Below, piece by piece: positions 9,043 through 19,500 of a DNA stretch of 64,000 nt; positions within the stretch are counted from its first letter, which is position 1; each line of letters starts with the position of its first letter. Both the position numbers and the translations under genes were made by a program. Location of the stretch: positions 62,001-126,000 of the forward strand of contig CAJUBP010000001.1 in the NCBI GenBank assembly GCA_910584585.1, in the 5' to 3' direction. Source of the DNA: an uncultured Lachnospiraceae bacterium. Lineage in GTDB: Bacteria > Bacillota > Clostridia > Lachnospirales > Lachnospiraceae. Below the pieces are notes generated by a model. The model saw nothing but the letters and a program-made list of their open reading frames with translations. It was not told where the DNA came from and made no database searches.

Positions 9043-9849
9043 TTATACAACCATTCTATATTCCAAAACGTGGCTTAAGAGTTTTCTTGGCTCTACATTA
9101 AATTTCTTTGCAAGCGCCATATATCTATCGTCCAATTTATCCTTATATTCTTCCTCGGCAGCCAGCTTATCCTCTTCTCTATGTAAAAGAAATTCCGATA
9201 ATCCATATGGTTGAAATCCTAATTTCTCCATCAAATTTTGGGAGACAATATTATCCGTATCCACCCTGCTTGCAAACTCATGGCGATTGGACATATTGGC
9301 AACCGTTTCCAAATACATTTTTAAGGCTCTATATCCATATCCCTGATGACAGCAATCACTTTTTATTTCTATAGCAATCTCCCAAATTTTCCTGTTTAAA
9401 TTCTTCACGCCGCAATAGCCAATAAAATCATTATCTTCTTTCCTTGCTATCGTATAGTAAAGGCTTTCGTCAGATAAATATTCCTGCCACAGCTCATTTT
9501 TATATTCAGGCTTTGCAAACGCAGATTTCATATACGCATATTCTTTCTTTAGAAAATAATAAGGCTTTAAATCATTGTCAGACGGTTTCCTTAAAACTAT
9601 CTCTGGATCCTCACAAAGTATATTCTTATCAAATAAGGATAAATCATATTCACCGCCTATTAAGGCGTCCTCTTTCTTTTCCAAATAATGAATCTCTTCT
9701 AAAAGCTCTTTTTTTCTTTTCTCCAATATACGAAGAATTTCCTCTCTAGTTACTACATCCCGACCATCGCAACCTAATTTTTTCAAAAGCTCCAGTTCGT
9801 CAAGCAGTTGCTTTTTCTCAATCTTTACAGCTATTTCTTGCATAGGCAT
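9043..9849 (-). CDS. GNAT-family N-acetyltransferase with N-terminal coiled coil
   Basis: The product is 268 residues. Residues 1-65 are charged and heptad-like (KKQLLDELELLKKLG and RKKELLEEIHYLEKKE), probably a coiled coil. From about residue 80 the fold is GNAT-like: FIGYCGVKNL, an IAIEIKSDCCHQGYGYRAL acetyl-CoA binding region and LMEKLGFQPYG near the end. The acetyl acceptor is unknown. It lies directly upstream of the broken AlbA gene in transcription order. Its twin at 4567-4802 is deleted, so this is the only intact copy in the module pair. Confidence 0.75.
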   Translation of the reverse strand: MPMQEIAVKIEKKQLLDELELLKKLGCDGRDVVTREEILRILEKRKKELLEEIHYLEKKEDALIGGEYDLSLFDKNILCEDPEIVLRKPSDNDLKPYYFLKKEYAYMKSAFAKPEYKNELWQEYLSDESLYYTIARKEDNDFIGYCGVKNLNRKIWEIAIEIKSDCCHQGYGYRALKMYLETVANMSNRHEFASRVDTDNIVSQNLMEKLGFQPYGLSEFLLHREEDKLAAEEEYKDKLDDRYMALAKKFNVEPRKLLSHVLEYRMVV

Positions 9850-9887
9850 GCCAACTCACACTCCAAAAAGAATAATCTTATCTACAA

Positions 9888-10010
9888 TTATACCAATTCT
9901 GATTGATTAGAAATAAAATCCCTCAGTTCAGTTAAATATATCTCTGGTATTTCAAAAAACTTAAATGGATTAGGCTGGAAAATATAATCATTATTCCTCC
10001 AAATCCAATT
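9888..10010 (-). pseudogene. C-terminal fragment of an unrecognised gene
   Basis: An open frame ending at 9888 encodes about 40 residues (WIWRNNDYIFQPNPFKFF, then LTELRDFISNQSELV). It begins where the phosphatase remnant stops, so the rest has been deleted. The family was not recognised. Copy A of the module lacks this piece. Confidence 0.4.
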
Positions 10011-10095
10011 TATATCCGCTTCAGTAACTGTTCCATGTTTTCCCTATGCGGAATAATAATTTCTATATCTGCTTCAGAATGAGCATTCACATATG
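10010..10095 (-). pseudogene. tyrosine phosphatase remnant (module copy B)
   Basis: It encodes the last 25 codons of the phosphatase (SEADIEIIIPHRENMEQLLK). The rest is gone: sequence on the far side of CACATATG (10088-10095) matches 5383-5390 in copy A, whereas the near side matches 4883-4890, so about 500 bp were removed between two direct CACATATG copies. Confidence 0.85.
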
Positions 10096-10436
10096 ATTTT
10101 TTAATTATAACACTTCTGAATTCTATTTACCAATATAAAATATAAGGCATAGCATCCGCCATGCCCTACTCTTCTTCAACATAAAATACTATTACAATTC
10201 TTCTTTGGACGTGTGCCAAAGAATTTATTGTAATTAAGCAAAGGGAGTCACGAGCGGACCCCCTATTTTTAATTTATTTTAGAGCCATTTTAAAGCCACA
10301 AGCCATTTTCAATAAAATTCCGGCAAATGGCTTTTCCTTTTGTTCCCTATTATTTTCAAGTATTAAGAAACCGCAACCCCTTGATTTCTCAAAGAATTGC
10401 GGTGCTTATTTTACTTATTTGGCTCTGACCACAAGA
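10096..10436. other. tuf downstream region with several hairpins
   Basis: Non-coding. It holds a GGCAT/ATGCC hairpin (about 10143-10165), a longer hairpin around ATTCTTTGG/CCAAAGAAT (about 10192-10231), an AAGCCATTT/AAATGGCTT hairpin and the tuf terminator. All are duplicated at 5391-5719. Confidence 0.6.
10370..10403 (-). terminator. tuf (str operon) terminator
   Basis: A stem ACCGCAA/TTGCGGT with extra pairing around a small loop is followed on the minus strand by TTTCTTAATA, 34 nt past the tuf stop. Confidence 0.75.
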
Positions 10437-11624
10437 TTATTCAATGATAGAAGCCACACGGCCAGACCCTACAGTCCTGCCACCCTCACGAATAGCGAAT
10501 GTAAGTCCCTGCTCCATAGCGATAGGATGAATCAATTCAATCGTCATCTCTACGTTATCGCCAGGCATGCACATTTCTGTGCCTTCCGGCAGGTTGCAAA
10601 CGCCTGTTACGTCAGTTGTTCTGAAATAGAACTGAGGTCTGTAGTTGTTGAAGAACGGAGTATGACGTCCGCCTTCGTCTTTGGTCAAAACGTAAACCTG
10701 AGCGGTAAATTTGGTATGGCATGTTACTGTGCCGGGTTTTGCAAGAACCTGTCCTCTTTCGATTTCAGTTCTCTGGATACCACGAAGCAGAGCGCCGATG
10801 TTATCGCCGGCCTGAGCCTCGTCTAACAGTTTACGGAACATTTCGATACCGGTTACAACGGTCTTCTTGGTCTCTTCTTTGATACCAACGATTTCAACTT
10901 CTTCGTTTACATGCAGAACGCCGCGCTCTACTCTACCGGTAGCAACGGTTCCACGGCCTGTAATGGTGAAGATATCCTCGATAGGCATCAGGAATGGCTG
11001 ATCCGTTGCACGCTTCGGATCTGGAATATGCTCGTCAACAGCTGCCATCAATTCCATAACCTTGTCGCCCCATTCTCCGCTTGGATCTTCCAGAGCTTTC
11101 AAAGCAGAACCTTTGATGATCGGGCAGTCTGTGAATTCATACTCTTCCAGAATCTCAGTGATCTCCATTTCTACTAATTCAAGCAGCTCTTCATCGTCAA
11201 CCATGTCGCATTTGTTCATGAATACAACGATGTAAGGTACGCCTACCTGACGGGACAGAAGGATGTGCTCTTTGGTCTGAGCCATAACGCCGTCTGTAGC
11301 AGCTACTACAAGGATAGCGCCGTCCATCTGAGCAGCGCCGGTGATCATGTTCTTTACATAGTCAGCATGGCCCGGGCAGTCAACGTGTGCGTAATGCCTG
11401 TTCTCTGTCTCATACTCAACGTGAGCGGTAGAAATGGTGATACCTCTTTCTCTTTCTTCCGGAGCTTTGTCGATGTTCTCGAAATCAGTAGCTTCGTTTC
11501 CAGCAACTCTTTCAGATAACACTTTGGTAATTGCTGCTGTTAAAGTGGTCTTGCCATGGTCAACGTGACCAATGGTTCCGATATTGCAATGCGGTTTTGT
11601 TCTCTCAAATTTAGCTTTAGCCAT
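10437..11624 (-). CDS. tuf: translation elongation factor EF-Tu
   Basis: The product is 395 residues, full length for EF-Tu, which delivers aminoacyl-tRNA to the ribosome as a GTP complex. G1 is GHVDHGKT (19-26), G3 DCPGHADYV, G4 NKCD. Domains II (GRGTVATGRVERG) and III (ending GRTVGSGRVASIIE) are intact. The ATG at 11624 follows AGGAGGACGTTACAAA. It is the last gene of the str operon, 189 bp after fusA; that spacer contains a long hairpin (11675-11747, stem GCAGCCATT/AATGGCTGC). Confidence 0.98.
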   Translation of the reverse strand: MAKAKFERTKPHCNIGTIGHVDHGKTTLTAAITKVLSERVAGNEATDFENIDKAPEERERGITISTAHVEYETENRHYAHVDCPGHADYVKNMITGAAQMDGAILVVAATDGVMAQTKEHILLSRQVGVPYIVVFMNKCDMVDDEELLELVEMEITEILEEYEFTDCPIIKGSALKALEDPSGEWGDKVMELMAAVDEHIPDPKRATDQPFLMPIEDIFTITGRGTVATGRVERGVLHVNEEVEIVGIKEETKKTVVTGIEMFRKLLDEAQAGDNIGALLRGIQRTEIERGQVLAKPGTVTCHTKFTAQVYVLTKDEGGRHTPFFNNYRPQFYFRTTDVTGVCNLPEGTEMCMPGDNVEMTIELIHPIAMEQGLTFAIREGGRTVGSGRVASIIE

Positions 11625-11813
11625 TTTGTAACGTCCTCCTTAATTTTCTGCCCTCCCGGGCTGTCTTATTAGATGCAGCCATTCCCGCGCCGACGCGGAA
11701 ATGATGGTTGGATAGGGCCATTTCCGCCCAACTGCAGAAATGGCTGCTTTAAAACCAGCTACCTATGATTATATTCGATAATCACAGGATTTTCAAGTGT
11801 TTTCTGCACTTTC

Positions 11814-13928
11814 CTAGCCTTTCGCGGTAATAACTTTTTCCTGAACATTTTTCGGAACCTGCTCGTATTTCTCAAAGAACATGGAGTAGTTTCCGCGTCC
11901 CTGTGTTCTGGAACGCAAATCTGTGGAATAGCCGAACATTTCTGCAAGAGGCACAAATGCCCGCACAATCTTGCCGCCGCCCAGATCGTCCATACCCTCG
12001 ATACGTCCGCGTCTGGAATTGATGTCGCCGATGACATCGCCCATATATTCTTCCGGCATGGTTACTTCCACTTTCATAATCGGCTCTAATAATACCGGAG
12101 TCGCCTTCTTCATTGCTTCCTTAAATGCCATCGAACCTGCAATATGGAAAGCCATTTCTGAAGAGTCTACTTCGTGGTAAGAACCGTCGTATACGGTAGC
12201 GTGAACGCCTACCACCGGGAAACCTGCCAGAATACCGGCTTTGGTAGCTTCCTCGATGCCTTCGCCCACTGCAGGAATGTATTCCTTGGGAATCGCGCCT
12301 CCCACAACTTCGGAATCAAACTTGAACAGTTCTTCGCCGTTGGCGTCCATAGGCTCAAATCTGACTTTACAATGTCCATACTGTCCGCGTCCGCCGGACT
12401 GTTTCGCGTATTTGTATTCCTGATCAATGGGTTTGGTAAACGTCTCTTTGTAAGCAACCTGAGGAGCGCCTACATTTGCTTCCACTTTGAATTCCCGGAG
12501 CAGACGATCTACAATAATTTCCAGATGGAGCTCGCCCATACCGGCAATAATCGTCTGTCCTGTCTCTGCATTGGTGTGCGCGCGGAATGTGGGGTCTTCT
12601 TCTGCAAGCTTTGCAAGCGCTTCACCCATCTTGCCCTGCCCTGCCTTTGTCTTCGGCTCAATAGCCAGCTCAATTACAGGTTCCGGGAACTCCATGGATT
12701 CCAGAATAACCGGATGCTGCTCATCACAGATGGTATCTCCGGTTCCGGTAAACTTAAATCCCACTGCAGCCGCAATATCTCCGGAGTAAACTTTGTCTAA
12801 CTCCGCTCTCTTGTTGGCATGCATCTGAAGGATACGCCCCACACGCTCTTTTTTGTCTTTGGTTGCGTTCAGCACATAAGAACCAGAGTTCATCGTGCCG
12901 GAATATACACGGAAAAACGCAAGTTTCCCTACGAATGGGTCTGTCATAATCTTGAATGCCAGAGCGGAGAAAGGTTCTTCGTCAGAAGAATGCCGTTCCA
13001 CTTCATTGCCTTCCATGTCGGTTCCTTTAATTGCAGGAATATCTACCGGAGAGGGCATATACTCGATAACTGCGTCCAGTAATTTCTGAACGCCCTTATT
13101 CCGGTAAGCGGTACCGCAGCACACAGGAATCGCCGCGCACTCACAGGTGCCTTTTCTCAAAGCGGCTTTCATGGCGTCCACAGACGGTTCTTCCCCTTCC
13201 AGGTACTCCATCATCAAATCGTCATCCAGCTCGCATACTTTTTCTACCAGTTCGGTGTGATACAGCTCTGCGTCGTCTTTCATGTCATCGGGAATATCAA
13301 TAATCGAAATATCGTCGCCTTTATCATCATTGTAGATGTAGGCTTTCATTTCAAACAAGTCAATAATTCCCTTAAAATCATCTTCTTTGCCAATGGGCAG
13401 CTGAATGCAGATAGCATTTTTACCTAAACGCGTCTTAATCTGCTCCACTGCGCCGTAAAAATCAGCTCCAAGAATGTCCATCTTATTGATAAATGCCATT
13501 CTTGGTACGTTATAGGTATCGGCCTGACGCCATACGTTTTCAGACTGAGGCTCTACCCCGCCTTTTGCACAGAAAACGCCTACGGCGCCATCCAATACAC
13601 GGAGTGAACGCTCCACCTCAACCGTAAAGTCAACGTGCCCCGGAGTATCAATAATATTGATACGGTGCTCTAAGGCGCCTTCTTTGGGCTTGCAGTTTTC
13701 CTGCAGTGTCCAGTGACATGTTGTAGCGGCTGAAGTGATGGTGATTCCTCTTTCCTGCTCCTGCTCCATCCAGTCCATGGTCGCAGTTCCCTCATGAGTA
13801 TCACCAATCTTATAGTTAACACCGGTATAGTAAAGAATACGCTCTGTCGTTGTTGTCTTTCCAGCATCGATATGAGCCATAATACCAATGTTTCTGGTTC
13901 TCTCTAATGGATATTCTCTTCCAGCCAA
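11814..13928 (-). CDS. fusA: translation elongation factor EF-G
   Basis: The product is 704 residues, a GTPase that drives ribosomal translocation. The P-loop AHIDAGKTT is at 18-26, followed by RGITITSAA (G2), DTPGHVDF (G3) and NKMD (G4). Domain IV and V sequences (GGRGQYGHCKVRFEP, SMAFKEAMKKA, GRGNYSMFF) are complete. It is placed between rpsG and tuf as in the classic str operon, 20 bp after the rpsG stop with an AGGAGG-like site. Confidence 0.98.
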   Translation of the reverse strand: MAGREYPLERTRNIGIMAHIDAGKTTTTERILYYTGVNYKIGDTHEGTATMDWMEQEQERGITITSAATTCHWTLQENCKPKEGALEHRINIIDTPGHVDFTVEVERSLRVLDGAVGVFCAKGGVEPQSENVWRQADTYNVPRMAFINKMDILGADFYGAVEQIKTRLGKNAICIQLPIGKEDDFKGIIDLFEMKAYIYNDDKGDDISIIDIPDDMKDDAELYHTELVEKVCELDDDLMMEYLEGEEPSVDAMKAALRKGTCECAAIPVCCGTAYRNKGVQKLLDAVIEYMPSPVDIPAIKGTDMEGNEVERHSSDEEPFSALAFKIMTDPFVGKLAFFRVYSGTMNSGSYVLNATKDKKERVGRILQMHANKRAELDKVYSGDIAAAVGFKFTGTGDTICDEQHPVILESMEFPEPVIELAIEPKTKAGQGKMGEALAKLAEEDPTFRAHTNAETGQTIIAGMGELHLEIIVDRLLREFKVEANVGAPQVAYKETFTKPIDQEYKYAKQSGGRGQYGHCKVRFEPMDANGEELFKFDSEVVGGAIPKEYIPAVGEGIEEATKAGILAGFPVVGVHATVYDGSYHEVDSSEMAFHIAGSMAFKEAMKKATPVLLEPIMKVEVTMPEEYMGDVIGDINSRRGRIEGMDDLGGGKIVRAFVPLAEMFGYSTDLRSRTQGRGNYSMFFEKYEQVPKNVQEKVITAKG

Positions 13929-13948
13929 GGTTTTTTCCTCCTAAAATG

Positions 13949-14419
13949 TTAAAAACGATAATGCGCAAAAGCCTTGTTTGCCTCTGCCATTTTATGCATA
14001 TCTTCTTTCTTCTTTACAGATGCGCCTGTATTGTTGGCAGCATCCATAATCTCATTTGCCAGTCTCTCTTCCATGGTCTTCTCGCCTCTTTTACGTGAAA
14101 AAAGGGTGAGCCAGCGGAGAGCCAGAGCCTGACGCCTGTCGGGCCTTACCTCGATGGGCACCTGATAGGTCGCTCCTCCGATACGTCTTGCCTTCACTTC
14201 CAGTACGGGCATGATATTGTTCATTGCCTCTTCAAATACCTCAATTGCCGGCTTATCGGTCTTTTCTGCAACTCTGTTAAATGCTCCGTATACAATTTTC
14301 TGAGCTACGCCTTTCTTACCGTCTAACATAATATTATTGATAAGTTTGGTAACCACTTTATTATTGTACAGCGGATCTGCTAAAACGTCTCTCTTCTGAG
14401 TATGTCCTTTACGTGGCAC
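13949..14419 (-). CDS. rpsG: 30S ribosomal protein S7
   Basis: The product is 156 residues, the standard bacterial length, if translation starts at the GTG at 14419 (VPRKGHTQKRDVLADPLYN). AAGGAGG lies 8 nt upstream of this GTG, which is why it is preferred over the ATG at 14440. Conserved GGATYQVPIEVRP and RRQALALRWL are present. S7 nucleates assembly of the 30S head and in many bacteria represses its own operon. Confidence 0.96.
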   Translation of the reverse strand: MPRKGHTQKRDVLADPLYNNKVVTKLINNIMLDGKKGVAQKIVYGAFNRVAEKTDKPAIEVFEEAMNNIMPVLEVKARRIGGATYQVPIEVRPDRRQALALRWLTLFSRKRGEKTMEERLANEIMDAANNTGASVKKKEDMHKMAEANKAFAHYRF

Positions 14420-14603
14420 GTCGCTTCCCTCCTTAATCATTTTATGATCTGTTCGATTAATTCAACGGTACTCACTGTTTCTGTGTTCGTGCGGAAAATC
14501 TTCATCTATAGAAAGCATTACGCTTTCTGCACTATGCATCAAAAAGAATGTACGCTGTCGCGCTTTCCAACACTAACCATTTCGTGATACTATTGTCTGC
14601 AAA

Positions 14604-15026
14604 TTATTTCTTGGCGTCTTTCGGCCTCTTTGCACCATATTTGGAACGTGCCTGCCGTCTGTTTGCAACGCCTGCGGTATCCAATGTTCCGCGGATGATA
14701 TGATATCTGGTACCTGGCAGGTCTTTTACTCTTCCGCCTCTGATCAGCACAACGCTGTGCTCCTGCAGATTGTGTCCTTCTCCCGGAATATAGCTTGTCA
14801 CTTCAATTCCGTTGGAGAGACGTACTCTGGCGATTTTACGAAGAGCAGAGTTAGGTTTCTTAGGAGTTGCAGTCTTAACTGCGGTACAAACACCTCTCTT
14901 CTGGGGTGAAGAAGTATTGGTCGGGCGTTTCCTCAAGGAATTGTATCCTTTCTGCAAAGCCGGTGCCGTAGATTTCTTCTCAGATGTCTGTCTTCCCTTT
15001 CTTACTAACTGGTTAAATGTTGGCAT
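14604..15026 (-). CDS. rpsL: 30S ribosomal protein S12
   Basis: The product is 140 residues from the ATG at 15026 (MPTFNQLVRKGRQ), preceded by AGGAGGTGAAAAGA; the longer frame to 15077 lies in the leader. The decoding-centre segment KKPNSALRKIARVRL and the PGEGHNLQEHS loop are intact, with lysines at the positions where streptomycin resistance changes usually occur (TPKKPNS and GRVKDLPG). First gene of the str operon. Confidence 0.97.
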   Translation of the reverse strand: MPTFNQLVRKGRQTSEKKSTAPALQKGYNSLRKRPTNTSSPQKRGVCTAVKTATPKKPNSALRKIARVRLSNGIEVTSYIPGEGHNLQEHSVVLIRGGRVKDLPGTRYHIIRGTLDTAGVANRRQARSKYGAKRPKDAKK

Positions 15027-15085
15027 TCTTTTCACCTCCTGTAAAAATTCAAAATATAAGTGCATGATTCCATGCACACTATGAT

Positions 15086-15114
15086 ATTATATAAAGATAA
15101 AATCGCCGTGTCAA
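15086..15114 (-). promoter_or_regulatory. str operon sigma-A promoter
   Basis: On the minus strand TTGACA (15109-15114) and TATAAT (15086-15091) are both perfect consensus hexamers with a 17-bp spacer, 60 bp upstream of the rpsL start. The leader also contains a TGCATG/CATGCA hairpin. Confidence 0.9.
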
Positions 15115-15178
15115 GGACTTTTTCTAATTTTCCCCAACTTTTACTTTCTTATTCACAGTTCCTTCTAATTCTTTTCAT

Positions 15179-16438
15179 TCACAGTTCTTCTTGAATCTTC
15201 CGGTACACCCCGGGCATCGTCAGCCCCTGGACAATCGTTGTAAAAAATACAATCGCGTAGGTTCCGCCCAGAATTATATGGAACATCTCAGCATCCAGCA
15301 TGCTCTGCGTACTCATGGCAAGAGCAACAGACAGCCCTCCCCGAAGGCCGCCCCAGGTCAGCAATTTGATAAACGCCCCTCTGCGGTACCCATCCGGCAG
15401 AGGCCCCACAAACAGCGACGAAACCCCAAGGCTTCCCGCCCGTCCCAGAAGATTGGCAATCACTGCCGCCACGGACAGAATCAATACATGGGGCATCTGA
15501 AGAATGTGGACAAAGGACAGCCCCAGCATCACATACAGCACAGAATTCAGCAGCGTGTCCAGAATCTCCCAGAAACTGTCAAACTGCTCCAGTTCCAGCT
15601 TTTCTCCTTTTGCCTCCGAATAATTGCGCAGGGCGGAAAACAGCACGCCGCAGACCACAGAAGCAATGGCTCCGGAAAATTCAAAACACTCGCACAAAAG
15701 ATAGGCCGCTGAAACCGCAAGCAAACTGGTAAATATCTGTCTGGCCTCGTCTTGGGTCTTTTTAAAAATGGGAAAACAGACTGCCGTAACAGCCATCCCA
15801 ACCAGAACAGCTCCCAGGATCTCCCTGGCCATCACCTGGAAAAATCCGCCGCTTTCCCCCGCCGTTACCATGGTAGAAAAAAACACAAACAGCGCAACGC
15901 CTACCCCGTCATTCAAAAGAGATTCCCCCTCAATGATAAAACTGATGTTGGAGGGGAGATTGAATTTCTTCAGAATACTGGTAGCGGCGATTGGATCGGT
16001 AGGCGCGACAATACTTCCGAACATCAGGCAGACCGGAAGCGCCAAAGACAATCCCAACAGCCTCCCCGCGCCGTAAAACAGAACTCCGTAAAAAACCGCC
16101 CCTAAAAAAGTAGCTGCAATAGACAGTACAGAAATAGCCTGGGCATGTTTCTTAAAATCCCGAAGCCGCATATGGCAGGAGCCGGCAAACAGCATAAAGC
16201 ACAGCACTCCATCCATCAGAAATTCCTCAAGATTGAAATAAGGCAGACTCTGAATGGATTCCATCACCGTTTCCATTCCCTGAAACAGGATTCCTGCAAG
16301 AACCAGCGCCCCGCCGATCCCCACACTAAACAGCATCAACGCAATCTCATGGGTTAACTTCGTCACTTTTTCATTGAAATACCCCAACACAACCACAAAT
16401 GCCAGCAATATTACGGTATTTGTCAAAAACATATCCAT
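15179..16438 (-). CDS. Na+/H+ antiporter, CPA1 (NhaP-type) family
   Basis: The product is 419 residues with about 11-12 hydrophobic segments, so an inner-membrane antiporter exchanging Na+ or K+ for protons. The CPA1 core is visible: SIVAPTDPIAATSIL, followed by the ion-binding IIEGESLLNDGVGVALF, and a WGGLRGGLSVALA motif near the C-terminus. The cytosolic tail is very short. It lies alone between rpoC and the str promoter in the same direction, separated from rpoC by a terminator. Confidence 0.88.
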   Translation of the reverse strand: MDMFLTNTVILLAFVVVLGYFNEKVTKLTHEIALMLFSVGIGGALVLAGILFQGMETVMESIQSLPYFNLEEFLMDGVLCFMLFAGSCHMRLRDFKKHAQAISVLSIAATFLGAVFYGVLFYGAGRLLGLSLALPVCLMFGSIVAPTDPIAATSILKKFNLPSNISFIIEGESLLNDGVGVALFVFFSTMVTAGESGGFFQVMAREILGAVLVGMAVTAVCFPIFKKTQDEARQIFTSLLAVSAAYLLCECFEFSGAIASVVCGVLFSALRNYSEAKGEKLELEQFDSFWEILDTLLNSVLYVMLGLSFVHILQMPHVLILSVAAVIANLLGRAGSLGVSSLFVGPLPDGYRRGAFIKLLTWGGLRGGLSVALAMSTQSMLDAEMFHIILGGTYAIVFFTTIVQGLTMPGVYRKIQEEL

Positions 16439-16483
16439 TTCCTATCCTCCGTTTTCTTCCTGCGCCGTTTTGTACAACAACAA

Positions 16484-16510
16484 CGGAGCTGCCAGAATCT
16501 GACAGCTCCG
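16484..16510 (-). terminator. rpoBC terminator
   Basis: The hairpin CGGAGCTG-(T)CAG / CTG-(G)CAGCTCCG is followed on the minus strand by TTGTTGTTGT, about 50 bp after the rpoC stop. Confidence 0.75.
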
Positions 16511-16562
16511 AATCACCGCCTGCGAATGCTGTTTCTTTCCGGGCAGGGCAATGATTGATTCT

Positions 16563-19500
16563 CTATTCTGCTTCCACCAAATCCTCTTCTTCCAGTGACT
16601 CTCCGAATTCCTTTTCGAAAGCTTCTAATTCTTCTTCCAGCTCTTCGTCCAGTTCTTCGTCTTCTTCCGGATTATAGCTGAAATCCAGCATATCCTCGTC
16701 AAAGAAAATATCATCCGTCTCGTTTACATCGGTGGACAGCTTAATGTCCCGGTAACGCTTCATACCGGTTCCGGCAGGAATCAGCTTACCGATAATTACA
16801 TTTTCTTTTAATCCAATGAGCGGGTCAACCTTGCCTTTAATGGCCGCTTCTGTCAGCACCTTGGTAGTTTCCTGGAAAGATGCTGCCGACAGGAAGGAAT
16901 TGGTGGCAAGGGAGGCCTTGGTAATACCCAGCATTACCTGTTTGCCTTCCGCAGGCTCTTTGCCCTCTCGTTCCAGCTTGTCATTGGTATCCTCATACTC
17001 CAGAATATCCACTAAGGTTCCCGGCAGGAATTCGGAATCTCCATTATTCTCAATGCGGATTTTCTTTAACATCTGACGAACAATCACTTCGATATGCTTG
17101 TCATTGATTTCCACGCCCTGCAGGCGGTATACACGCTGCACTTCCTGAATCATATAATCCTGTACGGCCCGGACGCCCTTGATTTTCAGAATGTCGTGGG
17201 GATTCACGCTGCCCTCTGTCAGTTCATCGCCGGCCTCTAATACCGCTCCGTCCATAATCTTAATTCGGGAACCGTAAGGAATCAGGTATGCCTTTGTCTC
17301 TCCTGTTTCATCATTGGTCACGATAATTTCACGTTTTTTCTTGGTGTCCTTAATGGTGGCAACTCCGGCAAATTCTGTGATAATCGCAAGTCCTTTGGGC
17401 TTACGGGCCTCAAAGAGCTCCTCCACACGGGGAAGACCCTGGGTAATGTCGTTTCCGGCAACGCCGCCGGTATGGAAGGTACGCATGGTAAGCTGCGTAC
17501 CCGGCTCACCGATGGACTGGGCCGCAATAATTCCTACAGATTCTCCCACCTGCACTGCCTGGCCGGTAGCCATATTCGCGCCGTAGCATTTTGCGCAGAT
17601 GCCGTTATGGGAGCGGCAGGTAAGAACAGTGCGGATCTTCACTCTGTCCAAAGGCTCTCCCTTTTCATTGACGCCTTTGCTCATCACAAGGGCCGCGCGC
17701 TTGGGAGTCACCATATGGTTTGCCTTCACCAAAATATTGCCTTCCGCGTCATAAATATCTTCGCATACAAACCGCCCGGTAATCCGTTCCTGAAGGCTCT
17801 CGATTTCTTCTTTTCCATCCATAAAAGCCTTTACATACATGCCTGGCGCTTCTTTTCCTTCACAGCAGTCAATATCCCGGATAATCAGCTCCTGGGATAC
17901 GTCTACCAGACGTCTGGTCAGGTATCCGGAGTCTGCCGTACGAAGAGCTGTATCGGACAGACCTTTCCGTGCGCCGTGAGCGGACATAAAGTATTCCAGA
18001 ACGTCTAATCCTTCACGGAAGTTAGACTTGATGGGCAGCTCAATGGTACGTCCTGTGGTATCCGCCATCAGTCCGCGCATTCCCGCCAGCTGCTTAATCT
18101 GTTTATCAGAACCGCGGGCTCCGGAATCCGCCATCATATAAATGTTATTGTATTTATCCAGACCGTCCAACAGCTCCTTCGTCAGAATATCGTCTGTCTC
18201 TTTCCAGGTCTCTACTACTTCTTTATAACGCTCTTCCTCGGTAATCAGGCCGCGCTTATAGTTTCTGGTAATCTTATCCACCGTATCCTGGGCATTTTTA
18301 ATCAATGCAGGCTTCTTCTCCGGCACTGTCATATCAGAGATGGAAACGGTCATGGCAGCTCTGGTGGAATACTTGTATCCCATAGACTTAATATCGTCCA
18401 GCACTTCCGCCGTCACAGTGGCTCCGTGGATATTGATTACTTTTTCCAGGATCTGCTTTAAGCCTTTCTTGCCTACATGGAAATCAATTTCCAACTTCAG
18501 GATGCTTTCCGGATCGCTTCTGTCCACGAATCCCAAATCCTGCGGCAGTATTTCATTGAAGATAAAACGCCCCAGTGTGGATTCCACATTGCCGGTTACT
18601 TCCTCTCCGCCGGGCATTGTCTTTGTCACACGGACAGTAATTCTGGAATGCAGCGTCAGCGCGTCATTTTCATAAGCCAGTATCGCCTCATTTACATTCT
18701 TGAAAAACTTTCCTTCTCCCTTTGCGCCAGGCCTCTCCTGGGTCAGATAATAAATTCCCAGCACCATATCCTGAGAAGGCACTGCCACCGGCCCGCCGTC
18801 AGAGGGCTTTAACAGGTTATTGGGTGACAGCAGTAAAAAGCGGCATTCAGACTGAGCTTCCACAGACAGGGGAAGGTGAACCGCCATCTGGTCTCCGTCA
18901 AAGTCCGCATTAAAGGCTGTACATACCAACGGATGCAGCTTAATTGCCTTACCCTCCACTAAGATCGGCTCAAAGGCCTGGATTCCAAGTCTGTGCAGCG
19001 TGGGAGCACGGTTCAGCATTACCGGATGCTCCTTGATTACTTCCTCCAAAACATCCCAGACTTCCGACTGGAGACGCTCTACCATCTTCTTTGCGCTCTT
19101 AATGTTGTGGGCGGTTCCGTTGCAGACCAGTTCTTTCATTACGAAAGGCTTAAACAGCTCGATGGCCATCTCTTTGGGAAGTCCGCACTGATAGATTTTC
19201 AGCTCCGGCCCCACCACAATAACGGAACGACCGGAATAGTCCACACGTTTTCCCAAAAGGTTCTGGCGGAAACGGCCGGATTTTCCTTTTAACATATCAG
19301 ATAAAGATTTCAGCGCGCGGTTTCCGGGGCCGGTCACCGGACGTCCCCTTCTTCCGTTATCAATCAACGCGTCTACCGCTTCCTGCAGCATGCGCTTTTC
19401 ATTTCTCACAATAATATCCGGCGCACCCAGCTCCAACAGTCTTCTCAGACGGTTGTTCCGGTTGATAATCCGCCGGTACAGATCATTTAAGTCGGAGGTG

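Noticed and set aside
11675..11747. The fusA-tuf spacer hairpin as a terminator
   Set aside because: No U-run follows the stem and tuf is expected to be co-transcribed; it may be a processing or attenuation structure at most.
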